A stretch of 64,000 bases of DNA from Cryptomeria japonica (Eukaryota > Streptophyta > Pinopsida > Cupressales > Cupressaceae): positions 698,720,656 to 698,784,655 of the forward strand of contig NC_081412.1 of the NCBI RefSeq assembly GCF_030272615.1, given 5' to 3'. Both the position numbers and the translations under genes were made by a program. This document shows positions 12,091 through 22,669 of the stretch, one piece after another. The notes beneath the pieces were generated by a model. That model made no database searches, was not told the origin of the DNA, and worked only from the letters and a program-made list of their open reading frames with translations. The number at the start of each line of letters is the position of its first letter. The stretch's first letter is position 1.

Positions 12091-13384
12091 ATGGGTTCTC
12101 CTAAATTTCCACTTTTAACTCCTCATAATTATGCATCATGGAAAATTAAGGCATGGAGTAAGCTAATGGAAAAAGGACTCATTCATTATGTAAATGAAAC
12201 TATTACAGCACCACCTGATCCTAAGGCTGATCCTAATGCTCAAATTGAATGGCTTACTAAGAATGCTATGACACTTGGAACTCTTAGAAAGTAAGTATCA
12301 GATGACCTCATTTTTCACATTGATAAGTGTACAACAATTAAAGAGGCTTGGGATATTTTTCAGAAATTGTATGGTCAAGTTGATGAGATAGAGGGCTACA
12401 AGCTTGATAGTGAACTCACAACTTTGGGTCCCAAGGATTTTGATACAATCCAAGATTATGTCACAAAAACAACTCAGCTAAGAGCAAAGCTAAAGGATTG
12501 TGGAATTGACAAAAAGGATGCTCAATTGGTTTATAACTTGTTGGACAAGCTTCCTTTAGAGTATGCAGCCTTTGTATCTAGCTTTCACACTCATAGGTTA
12601 GCTCAAGGTTCCTCATACACTTCTCCCTCATTTGATTCATTCATGAAGATGTTGATACTTGAACAATCTAAGTTGACCACAATGGGGATTCTCAAATCTT
12701 CAAAGTCACAAGCTTTGGTGGCTAACAAAGAGAATTAAAGTAATCAAGGAAAAGGAAAGAATCAAAAGCAACCTAAGTCAAAACCACAACAAGATGGAGC
12801 ACAATCTTCCTCTCCACAACAAGGTGATACACCATTCTCACCTAAGAGGAAATCATATAAGGATAATCTTTTTTGTGGATATTGCAAGAAGTCAGGACAT
12901 GATGAACACCATTGTTATAAGAAGGATATTGATGAGTTGAAGAATCTTCTTGAGAAGAATAGAATCAACCTACCTTCTAGAATGTCTACATCGACTTCTT
13001 TTTCTAAGGATAAAGGAAAGGGTCACTCTTTTGGGATAGATAAAGGAAAGGGACAAGCTCTTTGTGCTACTACAAGTCATGATTCAGGAAGATGGCTTCT
13101 AGATTCAGGGGCTTCTCATCATATGGCATCTTCGTAGTCTATGTTTTCTACATTTGAGCCTTGCCACATGCCGCAAATTTTGATGGGCAATCATACATAC
13201 ATGGATATGATTGGGAAATGATCTATTGCCATTGGGGATAACTCCTTCAATGATGTGTTGTGTGTACCCCACTTGACAAATAATCTTCTTTCCATCTATC
13301 AAATCACACATGGGGCAACTAGGAAAACTGTGGAGTTCACACCTGATTTAGTTATCATTAGACTTCAAGAGTGGAGCTATCATT
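12091..13384 (+). pseudogene. T1 gag with CCHC knuckle and protease start
   Basis: The ATG at 12091 opens MGSPKFPLLTPHNYASWK, the copia gag start. The UBN2-like capsid region follows, up to about 12730. A CCHC knuckle CGYCKKSGHDEHHC lies near 12875, and the aspartic protease motif WLLDSGASHHM lies near 13095, followed by a protease-like C-terminal part to about 13370. In-frame stops are TAA at 12292 and 12736 and TAG at 13135. All three sit where Gln would fit, consistent with C-to-T changes; a TGA follows near 13218 and a frameshift near 13370. No pol follows, so the gene product would have been a structural protein. Confidence 0.85.
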
Positions 13385-14031
13385 GTGACTGGGATGGTTG
13401 ATCATGCATCTCGGTTGTACTCTTTTTCAGATTTTGGTCCTATTGATAAGGTTGGTTCTTCCTATGTTGATGATTCAGATTTTGAGGAGAACTTTGGCCC
13501 TTTGAACTTGGGGATTCTCACATGTGACCCGTTCTTGAGCCTTGCAATTCATCTCCTTCTATTGATATCACACCACCTATTGCACCTGATGATGCAGCTA
13601 GTGTGACATTTTTGCCTTCTTATGATTCAGTGCAGTAGGATATTTCATGTCTTCCAACTTCAGTTAATTGGGATGCCTACTTGACAGACATTGCAGGTTT
13701 GTTTGTGGACTCCTACATTGCAGATTTGGGAGACACCATTCATGACATTCATCTTCTCTTTGATGAAGATGATCCTTCTTTAATTGTCGCGAGGGATAAC
13801 TCTGACCCTCTTGTGCATTCTGTACATGATCAATCTTTAGAGGTTGACATGATTGTGGGTACTTTTCTACAACACTTGGAGGAGGTCTCTTTATCTTTTG
13901 AGGAGACATATGAGTCTTTGGATATTGTTCTACATTCATCTCCACTAGATCTTGGAGTTCCTTTTTCAGCAGTGTGGCACAGTTTACCACCTTTGGAGGG
14001 GGTACCTTTCAGCATCGACATGGGAACTTGA
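13385..14031 (+). pseudogene. T1 unidentified acidic reading frame replacing pol
   Basis: After the protease the frame passes a short stretch like a copia GAG-pre-integrase start (SRLYSFSDFG) and then turns into Asp/Glu-rich sequence that matches no copia domain. One part reads SYVDDSDFEENFG. A longer frame, 13681-14031, reads LFDEDDPSLIVARDNSD and HLEEVSLSFEETYESLD. A TAG at about 13636 separates the parts. It sits where integrase should be. It may be a remodelled remnant, or a coding module specific to the T1 family. Confidence 0.45.
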
Positions 14032-14529
14032 GCAATTTTTAGAGATTCCTTTCATCATGAGTATTTTTGCTTCATCTTCCCTTCATGGTTGGGGAGACTT
14101 CATGGATACACCTTTGGTTTTGTTTCTTACTAAGGGGAGGAATGTTGCTTGACATTCATGGAGCAGTTTCTTCATTCATCTTCGAGCTTCTATCATTGGT
14201 GTAGATTCCAGATTTAGGGGGGGCTTCCTAGTCTCTCTTCTTCTTCTCTCATATGGGGGGGGACTTTTTCCTCACATGGGGTTTTGTCCTTCACATACTT
14301 CTATGAGAGTTCTTTGTATCTAGTTTTCATCTCTCTTTTGGGAGAGGGTTTTTTCCTATTGGGTTTTTCTCTCTTTCCCCACTTTGTGAGAGATTTCCTT
14401 GCATTGGTTTTCATGCATTTGCATTTGTACATGGGTACCTAACATGGCCTCGTAGCCAGAACCCATATTGCATTGCTTAGTTGCATTGTAGACTTAAGTG
14501 CATTCCCCTAAGTTGCACTTAAGGGGGGG
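14032..14529 (+). other. T1 3' untranslated region with polypurine tract
   Basis: Pyrimidine-rich sequence with no gene. It ends in AAGGGGGGG at 14521-14529, the expected plus-strand primer immediately before the 3' LTR. Confidence 0.75.
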
Positions 14530-14996
14530 TGTTGGTGTAAATAATTATTCATCTTGGATATTATTACACCTTACTTAAGTTTACTTAGGTACATGCATTT
14601 CATAGTAGTTTGGGTATGAGACACTTGGGTGTTTGTGCCACATTGAGATAGTGTGTGTAGGAGAATTTCCACCTTTTATGGTGTGATATTGTTGTTACAC
14701 TCCACATTCAGTGGGTGATCCACCTCATGTGGAATATTATATTGTTTCTCCTACCTACCCACACCTATTTTGTACCTACCCTTATTTCTTATTGAGCCAC
14801 ATGTCATGTTTGTGTGCTCACATATCCATATAGCCTTGCCTATATAAGCAGGCTCATATTAATTGTATAAATAACATCGATTGATGATCCAGTTGATCAG
14901 TATTTTCTCTTGATAGAATACAATTTATTCTTATCAATATTTTGTTCTCTCTTATTTGTGCTTTCCATTGCCTCTAGATCTTCGCAAAATCTCACA
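14530..14996 (+). repeat. T1 3' LTR (467 bp)
   Basis: Same length as 10799-11265 with about 11 mismatches. It ends TCTCACA and is followed by the TAACT duplication. Confidence 0.95.
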
Positions 14997-15197
14997 TAAC
15001 TATTATAACTGTCTACCGACATACTTAACTAGTTTACTGGTATTAAGAATTAAGTTGGTTAAATTGTTTTTGGTTTAAATTTATTTGACAACTGATTCAC
15101 CCCCCCCCCCCCCCCCTCTCAGTTGTCTCTGGGACCTAACAATTGGTATCAGAGCTTAGTCTTCTTTTGCAGAAGTTTAACAGCTTGAGGAGATCCA

Positions 15198-16694
15198 ATG
15201 TCTACTAATTATTTTAGGAAGGACAGTCCTAAACTTGATGGAACCAACTATGGCATATGGAAGATCAGAATGGAGACACATCTGAATTACATTGGAAAAG
15301 ACATCTGGGAAGTTACAAAGAATGGCTATACTGCTGCTATACCAGGTCAACCCATTCCAGCTAACTTGACAAAAGATGAGGAAAATGATTGCAAAGCAAG
15401 AGAAGCACTTTTGAGCGCATTATTAGATCAACAAATCATGGGACTATCAGATAGGTCTACTACTAAAGCTATTTGGGATCATTTGGAAACACTGAATGAA
15501 GGAGATTCCACAGTCAAAATTGCAAAACTTGAAAGCTTCCGAGTCAGGTATGAACATTTGAAAATGGAAGAAGATGAAAGGATTTTTGCTTTTATGGAAA
15601 GAGTAAATGAAATTGTTTTGGGTATTAAATGTTGTAGAGGAACCTTAAGTGAGGATGAAATTGTTACAAAAGTTTTAAGAGGATTGCCATGGGCATATAA
15701 AATGAAAGTCACTGCTATAATTGAGTTAAGAACAATGCTTAATACATCAGTTACTAGGGATACATTGATTGGGAAACTTTCAGCTTTTGAAATTGAAGAA
15801 TTTGGTCCTATTGCTACTATAAAGACAGATTTGGCCTTTAAAGCATCAACATCATCTGCTCCATCATTTGATAAATCTGATTGGAAAGCCTTTTATGCAA
15901 GAGAACTTGAAGAAAGTAGGAAAGAAAATGAAGAACTTGAAGAACTTGAAGCACTATTCGCAAGGAAAATGCCTAAAGGTCCAATTGGAAGTAAGTATGA
16001 AGGTAAAGCACCCTTTAAATATTTTAACTGCAACAATATTGGTCATATGGCTTCAAGATGCCCTGATAGACATGCTAGACTAAGAGAAGAAGCTAGAAGA
16101 ACATACAAGCCTAACCCTGAATATCAGAGATACAGATTTAAAAAGAATAAAGACAAATCTTGTTACATTGCTGATGAAGGTGTGACTGATGATTCTGATG
16201 AAGATCTGACAGATAATGGATGGGTTTTTGTTGCTATAACAGAAGATCAACCGATAGTACAAGCCCTGGTAGCTAAAGTTGAAGTAAAGGATGAATGGAT
16301 CATTGATTCAGGATGCTCACATCATATGACAGGAGATAATGGTAAATTCTTGAACTTTCAAGAATACAATGGAGGCTTAGTGAGATTTGGAGATGACAAA
16401 GCTTGTTCAATCAAAGGTAAGGGTTCAATATCTCTTGATGGTAAGCATAACACTGACAATGTCTACTATGTTGAAGGATTAAAGCATAATCTTTTGAGTG
16501 TTGGTCAATTAGTTGAGAAAGGATTTCAGTTACAATTTAAAAATGGAAAATGCAAAATCATGAACAAAACTGGTTTGGAAATTGCAACCGATAATCAGAC
16601 TAGAGGTAATATCTTTCATTTGAATAACAATGAAAAGACATACTTAATTGCACATATAGATGAAAGTTGGTTATGGCATAAGAGACTCTGTTAG
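15198..16694 (+). pseudogene. C1 gag and protease (498 codons open)
   Basis: The ATG at 15198 is 50 bp after the primer site. The capsid region runs from SPKLDGTNYGIWKIRMETHL to about residue 215. A zinc knuckle follows at 16023-16062 but reads YFNCNNIGHMASRC: its first cysteine is now Tyr, one G-to-A change. The aspartic protease motif WIIDSGCSHHMTGD is at about 16296-16330, and the GAG-pre-integrase start (WLWHKR) is at the end. The frame stops at a TAG (16692) in the middle of the conserved pre-integrase motif, so the product would be a truncated Gag-protease with a damaged RNA-binding finger. Confidence 0.92.
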
Positions 16695-17690
16695 GTAAAC
16701 TTTGATTGCATAGTAAAGATCAGTACTACTAAGGCAGTTAGAGATTTACCTAAAATTGTCAAACCTTAGAATACAGTATGTAAGGAATGTCAATTTGGAA
16801 AACAAGTTAGAGCTAGTTTCAAAAGTATTCCAGAAAAATCAAATAATGCTCTTGATTTGATTCACACTGATTTATGTGGTCTAGCTAGAACTAAAAGCTT
16901 ACAAGGTGATAGATATTTCATGCTAATCATTAATGACTATTCTAGAATGTGTTGGGTTACTTTACTCAGAGAAAAATCAGAAGCACTTGGAAAGTTCAAA
17001 CTATTCAAAGCAATGGTAGAAAATGAAACCGGTAAGAAAATCAAATGTTTAAGATTAGATCAAGGAGGTGAATTTACATCTAAGGAATTTAATACATTCT
17101 GTGAAGTGAATGGAATCAGAAGACAACTATCAGCACCTCGGACACCACAATAGAATGGAGTTGTTGAAAGGAAAAATAGAACTATCTTGGATACAACAAG
17201 AAGTATGTTATTAGAAGAAAACATACCACATGTATATTGGAGAGAAGCAGTCAGTACAATGGTCTATACATTTAACAAAGTTCACATCAAAGGTGAAACC
17301 AGTAAGACCCCTTATGAACTATGGTTTGGTAATACTCCTACTCTTAAGTATTTCAGAATTTTTGGAAGTAAATGTTATATCAGAAGAGATGAGTATATTG
17401 GCAAATTTGATCCTAGAAGTGATGAAGGAATATTTCTTGGTTATTCATCTAAGAGCAAAGCATATAGATATTTTAACAAGAGATTGCAGAAAATTGTTGA
17501 GAGTACAAATGTAAAGATTGATGAACAATTCAGAGGAACTTCAAGGTATATAGACTCTGAACCGGCAACAAAATTTTTGACAAATGAACTTACTCTAAAT
17601 CCACCGATACAGAATGAAGATCCAGTTACTCTGGTATCATCTGAGGATTCCATAGTAATTGAGGAACAACAATAACTAAGACACCCTGGT
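16695..17690 (+). pseudogene. C1 integrase, broken
   Basis: The Zn-binding half is damaged. The catalytic core is clear: HTDLCG at 16860 (first Asp), YFMLIINDYSR, then LRLDQGGEFTSKEF (second Asp near 17055, in DQGGEF). A TAG at 17151 interrupts the PQQNG motif and sits where CAG is expected; the following ERKNR block holds the catalytic Glu. The frame 17187-17675 carries the C-terminal integrase motifs (TPYELWFG and GSKCYI). Another TAG, at 16767, also falls at a likely Gln codon. Confidence 0.92.
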
Positions 17691-19332
17691 ATGTAAGAGT
17701 GAATCATTCTGAAGATCAGATAATTGGAAACAAGTTTAAAGGAGTTATGACAAGAGGAAGATTGGAAAATGAAGAGGTATGTCTTATTCTCAAATTGAAC
17801 CATCACCTGTTAAAGAGGCATGTGAAGATAAATTTTGGATTAAAGCTATGGAATAAGAATTAGAACAAATTGAGAAAAATAAAACTTGGACATTAGTTCC
17901 CCGGCCTAAAGATAAAAATGTAATTGGAACCAAATAGGTATTTAGAAACAAACTTAATGAAGATGGTAAGGTTGTCACAAATAAAACAAGACTAGTGTGT
18001 AAGGGATATTCTTAGAAGGAAGGAATTGATTACAATGAAACCTTTGCACCGGTAGCTAGAATTGAGGCAATCAAATTATTTTTGGCTTTTGCAACACACA
18101 AGAACTACAAAGTTTATCAAATGGATATTAAATGTGCATTTTTTAATGGAGATCTTGAAGAGGAAGTATACATTGAACAACCTGATGGATTTTCTTTGAC
18201 AAATGACAATGATATGGTTTGCAGGTTAAGAAAAGCTCTGTATGGACTAAAACAAGCTCCAAGAGCTTGGTATGTAAGATTGGATAAGTATCTTTTAAAG
18301 ATTGGTTTTACTAAAGGAAATGCAGACAACAATTTATATTATAAAGTAACTAATGATGACCTCTTGATTATAGAAGTATTTGTTGATGATATAATCTTTG
18401 GGGGAGAAGATGGATTATGTAAGGAATTTTCTATTAAAATGCAGCAAGAATTTGAAATATCTATGATTGGAGAAATAAAATTCTTTTTAGGATTGCAGAT
18501 TTCACAGACTGATAAAGGTATATTCTTGAGTCAATCCAAATACTTAAAAGAGTTACTAAAGAAATTTGGGATGGAGAACTCTAAATCGGTAAGCACAACT
18601 ATGACAACAAATGACAAATTATCACAAAGGGATGAATCTACACCTGTTAATCCAACTAGATACAAATCTATAATAGGAGGTTTACTGTATTTGACACAAA
18701 CCAGACCTGATATTATGAATGCAGTATGTATTGTTTCAAGATTTCAAAGTAATCCTAGAGAAAATAATGAATTAGTAGTAAAAAGGATTTTCCGGTACTT
18801 ACAAGGTACTATAAATCTTGGATTATGGTATCCTAGAGATGAAAACTTTGAATTATGTGCATACACATATGCAAATTGGGCAGGAGATGTGGATGATAGA
18901 AAAAGCACCACCGGTGGAGCATTCTTTCTTGGAAACATATTAGTTTCTTGGTTGAGTAAGAAACAAAGTTGTACATCTTTATCAATAGTAGAATCAAAAT
19001 ATGTTGCAGCAACAACTAACTGTACACAGGTGCTATGGCTTAAGCAAATGTTGAAAGACATAAAGGTAAAATACAAGGAACCTATTACTATCTATTGTGA
19101 TAACACTGCAGCAATTGATATATCTAAGAATCTGGTATTACATTCTAAAACCAAACATGTTTCTATCAAACTGAATTTTCTAAGGGAAAAAGTTGAAGCA
19201 AAGGAGATAAAACTGGTTTATGTGACTACTAAAGAGCAGATTATAGATATTTTCACTAAACCTTTGCCCAAGGAGACTTTTAAATATCTCAGAGATCAGC
19301 TTGGAGTCATACCACCACCGGTAGAGACTTAG
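17691..19332 (+). pseudogene. C1 reverse transcriptase and RNase H
   Basis: The first part, 17691-18081, is broken by stops (near 17854, 17936 and 18013; the last two sit at conserved Trp and Gln positions) and a 1-nt shift near 17785. From 18082 the frame is open for 416 codons. It carries [33 protein letters not shown], the catalytic VFVDDI (about 18376-18393) and the RNase H start YANWAGD with DRKST. It ends with [11 protein letters not shown] and a natural stop at 19330. This region would copy RNA into DNA in the element's particle. Confidence 0.94.
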
Positions 19333-19736
19333 ATAGTTGATGATTGTCATCAACCAGCAAAATTAACAGAGAAATCTTTCATTCCGATCTTTGATAAGGA
19401 AGCTACTTCTCAGGGGGAGTAGTTGGTATATTGAATTGATTGGTATTTTGTATATGATTTTGGTTTTATTGTAACTTTGGCATTTGATGTCAAAGGGGGA
19501 GAGATATCTATGGAAAAACACATTATCTTTATTATCTTTTGGGGAGAGATTGGTATGGAAAAACTTTGAGAAAAACAAGGAAAACACATGTTGCTCCCAG
19601 GCGGAGAGATTATTGTTATTTTGATTTCTGGTTATAATCTTTTTGGAGATTGTTGGCTTTTGGTACTTGGCATTTCTATTTTGGCACTTTCATGGTTTTT
19701 CCATCTTGTGTTGCCATCAATGCCAAAGGGGGAGAT
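19333..19736 (+). other. C1 3' untranslated region with three polypurine tracts
   Basis: No gene. Purine tracts occur at about 19411-19421 (CAGGGGGAG), 19492-19503 (AAAGGGGGAGAG) and 19725-19735 (AAAGGGGGAGA). Only the last abuts the 3' LTR. Confidence 0.75.
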
Positions 19737-20806
19737 TGTTGGTATTTTGGTATGGTTTTGTCATTGATGTCAACACCTACTAAACTCTTATCAACTCTAG
19801 CACTTTGGAGATCCAACAACATTCACCGGCAAGCAAGTAACTATTACACAATTACTAGTATCTGGTACACTGGTAAGATATAATGATCAATGACACTTGG
19901 AATGGCATGGAAGACACATGGTTATGTCGAAGACATCGTTTGGACATCTTGTCCTAGAGTTTTGTTCATTGGTATATTCATAGGTGCATATTTGTTGTTA
20001 CCAGCAAATAGGTCTAGGGTTACACCGACAGGTTTATCTTTTCCAGATCAACATGGCACGCTATGGAGATGATTAATTATTGTTGTAAATGCATTAAGCC
20101 GACATGTTCAATCGGTTATTGCATCAAATATTGTATTATTTGTAAAATGTTTTTATTGTAATATCTTGTAGAGCCGACCTACTAAAATTGGTCTTACGTT
20201 ATGGTATAAATGTAAGATCTTATTTGTAAGATCAAATGTGGAATGCGAAAAAGGATTGTGTGAAGCTATATGTGAGATTAAGCAGAGCTATATATGCAAA
20301 CATCATTTGAAGATTGAAGGAGGGTTTTTGTGGAAGCATATTAACATTACACCAGTACTGAATCCAGCATATGAAGATGCTATTTTGTGCAGTACACTCT
20401 TATTGGATTTAACCATCCAACTGTAGTCAGTGTGACTCCCATTTTGTGATTGAGCAGTGAGCTCTAGGCTATTGGCCTTTCTGCATGTGCAGACCCCATT
20501 TATGTACACTTACTATCTACAGTAGTATCATCTGATTCTGGGTAAGGTTTCCCATCGTGGTTTTTCCCCTTACAGGGTTTCCATGTACAAATATTGGTGG
20601 TTTGTGTTGTGGATGACTTTGTGTTTATGTTTCATGCACTAATCCTTACCGGTATAGCAATTAACTATTATAACTGTCTACCGACATACTTAACTGGTTT
20701 ACCGGTATTAAGCATTAAGTTGGTTAAATTGTTTTTGGTTTAAATTTATTTGACAACTGATTCACCCCCCCCTCTCAGTTGTCTCAGTTGTCTCCGGGAC
20801 CTAACA
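19737..20806 (+). repeat. C1 3' LTR (1070 bp, uninterrupted)
   Basis: TGTTGG start and CTAACA end, collinear with the split 5' LTR. Near the end TCTCAGTTG is duplicated relative to the 5' copy. The 62-codon ORFs at 20238 and 10370 are paired LTR sequence and not genes. Confidence 0.95.
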
Positions 20807-20978
20807 TAGCACTATTATTGTGAGCAATAACGCTAAATCACCAACTTTCGAAGGCGCTAGAGCGTGAGCAATGGCGCTAAAGCACGACCTGTGTGTCAAT
20901 TAAAAAAAGCAAAAAAGTTAGTAGTTTCAAAAATTGAATTTGAAGGTTGCGTGTTCGATTGACGTCGGGTTCACCAAA
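20807..20978 (-). other. Probable G1 leader and primer binding site
   Basis: On the reverse strand TTTGGTGAACCCGACGTC (20961-20978) directly follows the LTR-like end GCAGAGCATCA. This is where a gypsy primer binding site belongs. I could not assign the tRNA. On the forward strand the same bases look like a tRNA 3' end finishing in CCA, as expected for a primer site. Confidence 0.5.
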
Positions 20979-22454
20979 TGATGCTCTGCAAAAAATGATG
21001 TTAGCATATGTTAGGAAAACAAACACAAACACACAAGACACAATCCAAGTGTTAGTATTAGAAATCACAAATCAAAGACTATTCTAAGCAAGCATATCAA
21101 TAGAGACACAAAACACAAAATATAAACTTAACCAAACTAAGAAATGCAATAAAACATCTCCAAATGCCCTCCACCATGTTTGTAGCTACTCCTCCCTTGT
21201 TCCTCTCCTCTCCAAGTTTTAAATGAGTGTAGCTCTCATAGCTTTTTGCACTATTCTGGATGTCTTATCGAGATTTAAGATTGAAATGATTAAGTATGCC
21301 AATGCAAGTGTAAAGCAAATTAAATATGACATATTATGTAATTAGCTAATGTTAATTTTAGCCAAAAGACAATACGAACTATTATGCTAAAATGCTCTCT
21401 AAATTTCACTATAACTTAGATGCATACAAGATTTTAGGATCTGGACTATGAAGAAATGAACTCTATTTATAGGTAAAATGGAGCAATGGATGGTTGAGAT
21501 TGAGTAATCTCAACAAGGGCCAGGATTGATGGGTTTATGATCCATGTGAGGGCTTTCAACCCAATCCCAAAATGACAAATGTCAACATGAGATGGGTTGA
21601 GGGGAGATGGAAGAAGAATTAAATGCTTGAGATGACTTGAGGGTTACCTTAGGAGTTAAGGTTTAAGTTGGGTTGAATGAATAAAGGCTTTATCCAATGA
21701 ATAATGCCTTTATCCAATGGATAAACTCTTGTTGAAGAGTTAGTGGGAATAACCATGGTCAAAGCAATGAATGTTTGAGAAGACACATGGGTTACATGGA
21801 GGTTGAGTTAGAGGTTAAGCCTCTAACCATGTGGGCAAGTGCAATTAACCATAAATGGTTATGTAAGAGCCATTAATGGTCATGTAAGAGCCATTACTGG
21901 TTTGGAAGACTTTAGGGGTTAGCTTGTTGAACACATAAAGCATTAAATGCTTTTCAAAGACTTTGGAGGCTTTGAGAAGTGACTTCAAGCTGCTTAGGAA
22001 TGTGACAATATTTAGAAAATGGGATTAGGGTAATTGGGAATGATTAGAAGAGTCTAGAAGGGGATTTAGGATTGCAAGTGGGCTTGGTGGGTGAGGGAAA
22101 ATAAGATTTTAATTAAAATAAAATTAATTTATTTCAATTATGGTTGCAACTTGCATTTGTAGAAGAATACAAGTGGGGGGGGGGGGGGGAGTTTAGGGAT
22201 ATGAATAAATGTTTTATTTATTTAAAAGAGGAAAGGGGATTAAATTAAATAAATAGGATTTATTCATTTAATTGATTGTGAATTTGGTTTAATGAATTAA
22301 TTTAAATAAATTGAATAATTTATTTAATTAATAGGAGAATGGGTTGAGGATGAATTAATTAAATGTTAATTTAATTAACTGGTTATTGATGGTTAGATAA
22401 TCAAATAAATAGTAAATATTCATTTAACTAAGTGGACAGATTTATGTGACTACA
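20979..22454 (-). repeat. G1: probable gypsy 5' LTR (1476 bp)
   Basis: On the reverse strand it begins TGTAGTCACATAAATC (22454) and ends GCAGAGCATCA (20979), with a TATA box (CCTATAAATAGAG) at 21461-21473. The U3 part is AT-rich (TTAATTAAATAAAT words, 22080-22440). Its overall organisation resembles the G2 3' LTR (36957-38192). The second LTR is not in the window. A G homopolymer (22176-22189) lies inside. Confidence 0.6.
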
Positions 22455-22479
22455 CATATATATATACATATACATACAC

Positions 22480-22541
<62 letters not shown>

Positions 22542-22565
22542 CCACATACACACACACACACACAC
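22455..22565. repeat. Microsatellite (ATACAT)n followed by (CA)n
   Basis: Alternating TA/CA repeats, mainly ATACAT hexamers, then ACACAC. The tract begins at the outer edge of the G1 LTR. Confidence 0.95.
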
Positions 22566-22669
22566 ATTTATGGTTTCAGTTGTGGGTTGTTGGGATTTTT
22601 AAACTAATCCAGATTTGAGTGGGAGCTTGTGTAGAAGATCTTTAGTGATCTTGTTGCAGGTATTTTCAA

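Larger units (their letters stand above)
10799..14996 (+). mobile_element. T1: non-autonomous LTR retrotransposon with gag and protease only (TR-GAG type)
   Basis: T1 is 4198 bp, begins TGTTGGTGTAAATAA, ends TCTCACA and is flanked by TAACT (10794-10798 and 14997-15001). The undamaged target is visible in the C1 3' LTR near 20660. The LTRs (10799-11265 and 14530-14996) are both 467 bp and differ at about 11 sites by my count. The internal region holds copia-type gag and a protease start but no integrase, reverse transcriptase or RNase H. A purine tract (AAGGGGGGG) precedes the 3' LTR. It must have moved with another copia element's enzymes. Confidence 0.95.
9869..15141 (+). repeat. C1 5' LTR, split by T1 (9869-10798 and 15002-15141)
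   Basis: The two pieces join at the TAACT duplication to give a 1070-bp LTR collinear with 19737-20806. The C-tract near the end is 18 bases long (15100-15117), against about 8 in the other copy. The LTR ends ACCTAACA and is followed at 15143 by TTGGTATCAGAGCTT, the usual primer binding site complementary to initiator tRNA-Met. Confidence 0.95.
9869..20806 (+). mobile_element. C1: Ty1/copia (Sirevirus-like) retrotransposon, near complete, carrying T1 in its 5' LTR
   Basis: The element starts TGTTGGTATTTTGG at 9869, ends GGGACCTAACA at 20806 and is flanked by the 5-bp duplication TAGCA (9864-9868 and 20807-20811). Without T1 and its duplicated TAACT it is 6735 bp. Each LTR is then exactly 1070 bp, and they differ at only a few percent of sites by eye. 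The domain order gag, protease, integrase, reverse transcriptase, RNase H defines Ty1/copia. The long LTR with a C-tract and conserved U5 words suggests the SIRE/Maximus lineage. Several stops and frameshifts make it non-autonomous now. Confidence 0.96.

Noticed and set aside
10370-20509. Paired 62- and 68-codon ORFs at 10370, 10435, 20238 and 20303
   Set aside because: They are the same LTR sequence seen in both C1 LTRs, not genes.
20935-20975. tRNA gene or SINE: GTGTTCGATTGACGTCGGGTTCACCA looks like a T-arm and CCA end
   Set aside because: No D-arm, anticodon arm or acceptor partner upstream. It is better explained as a gypsy primer binding site read on the other strand.
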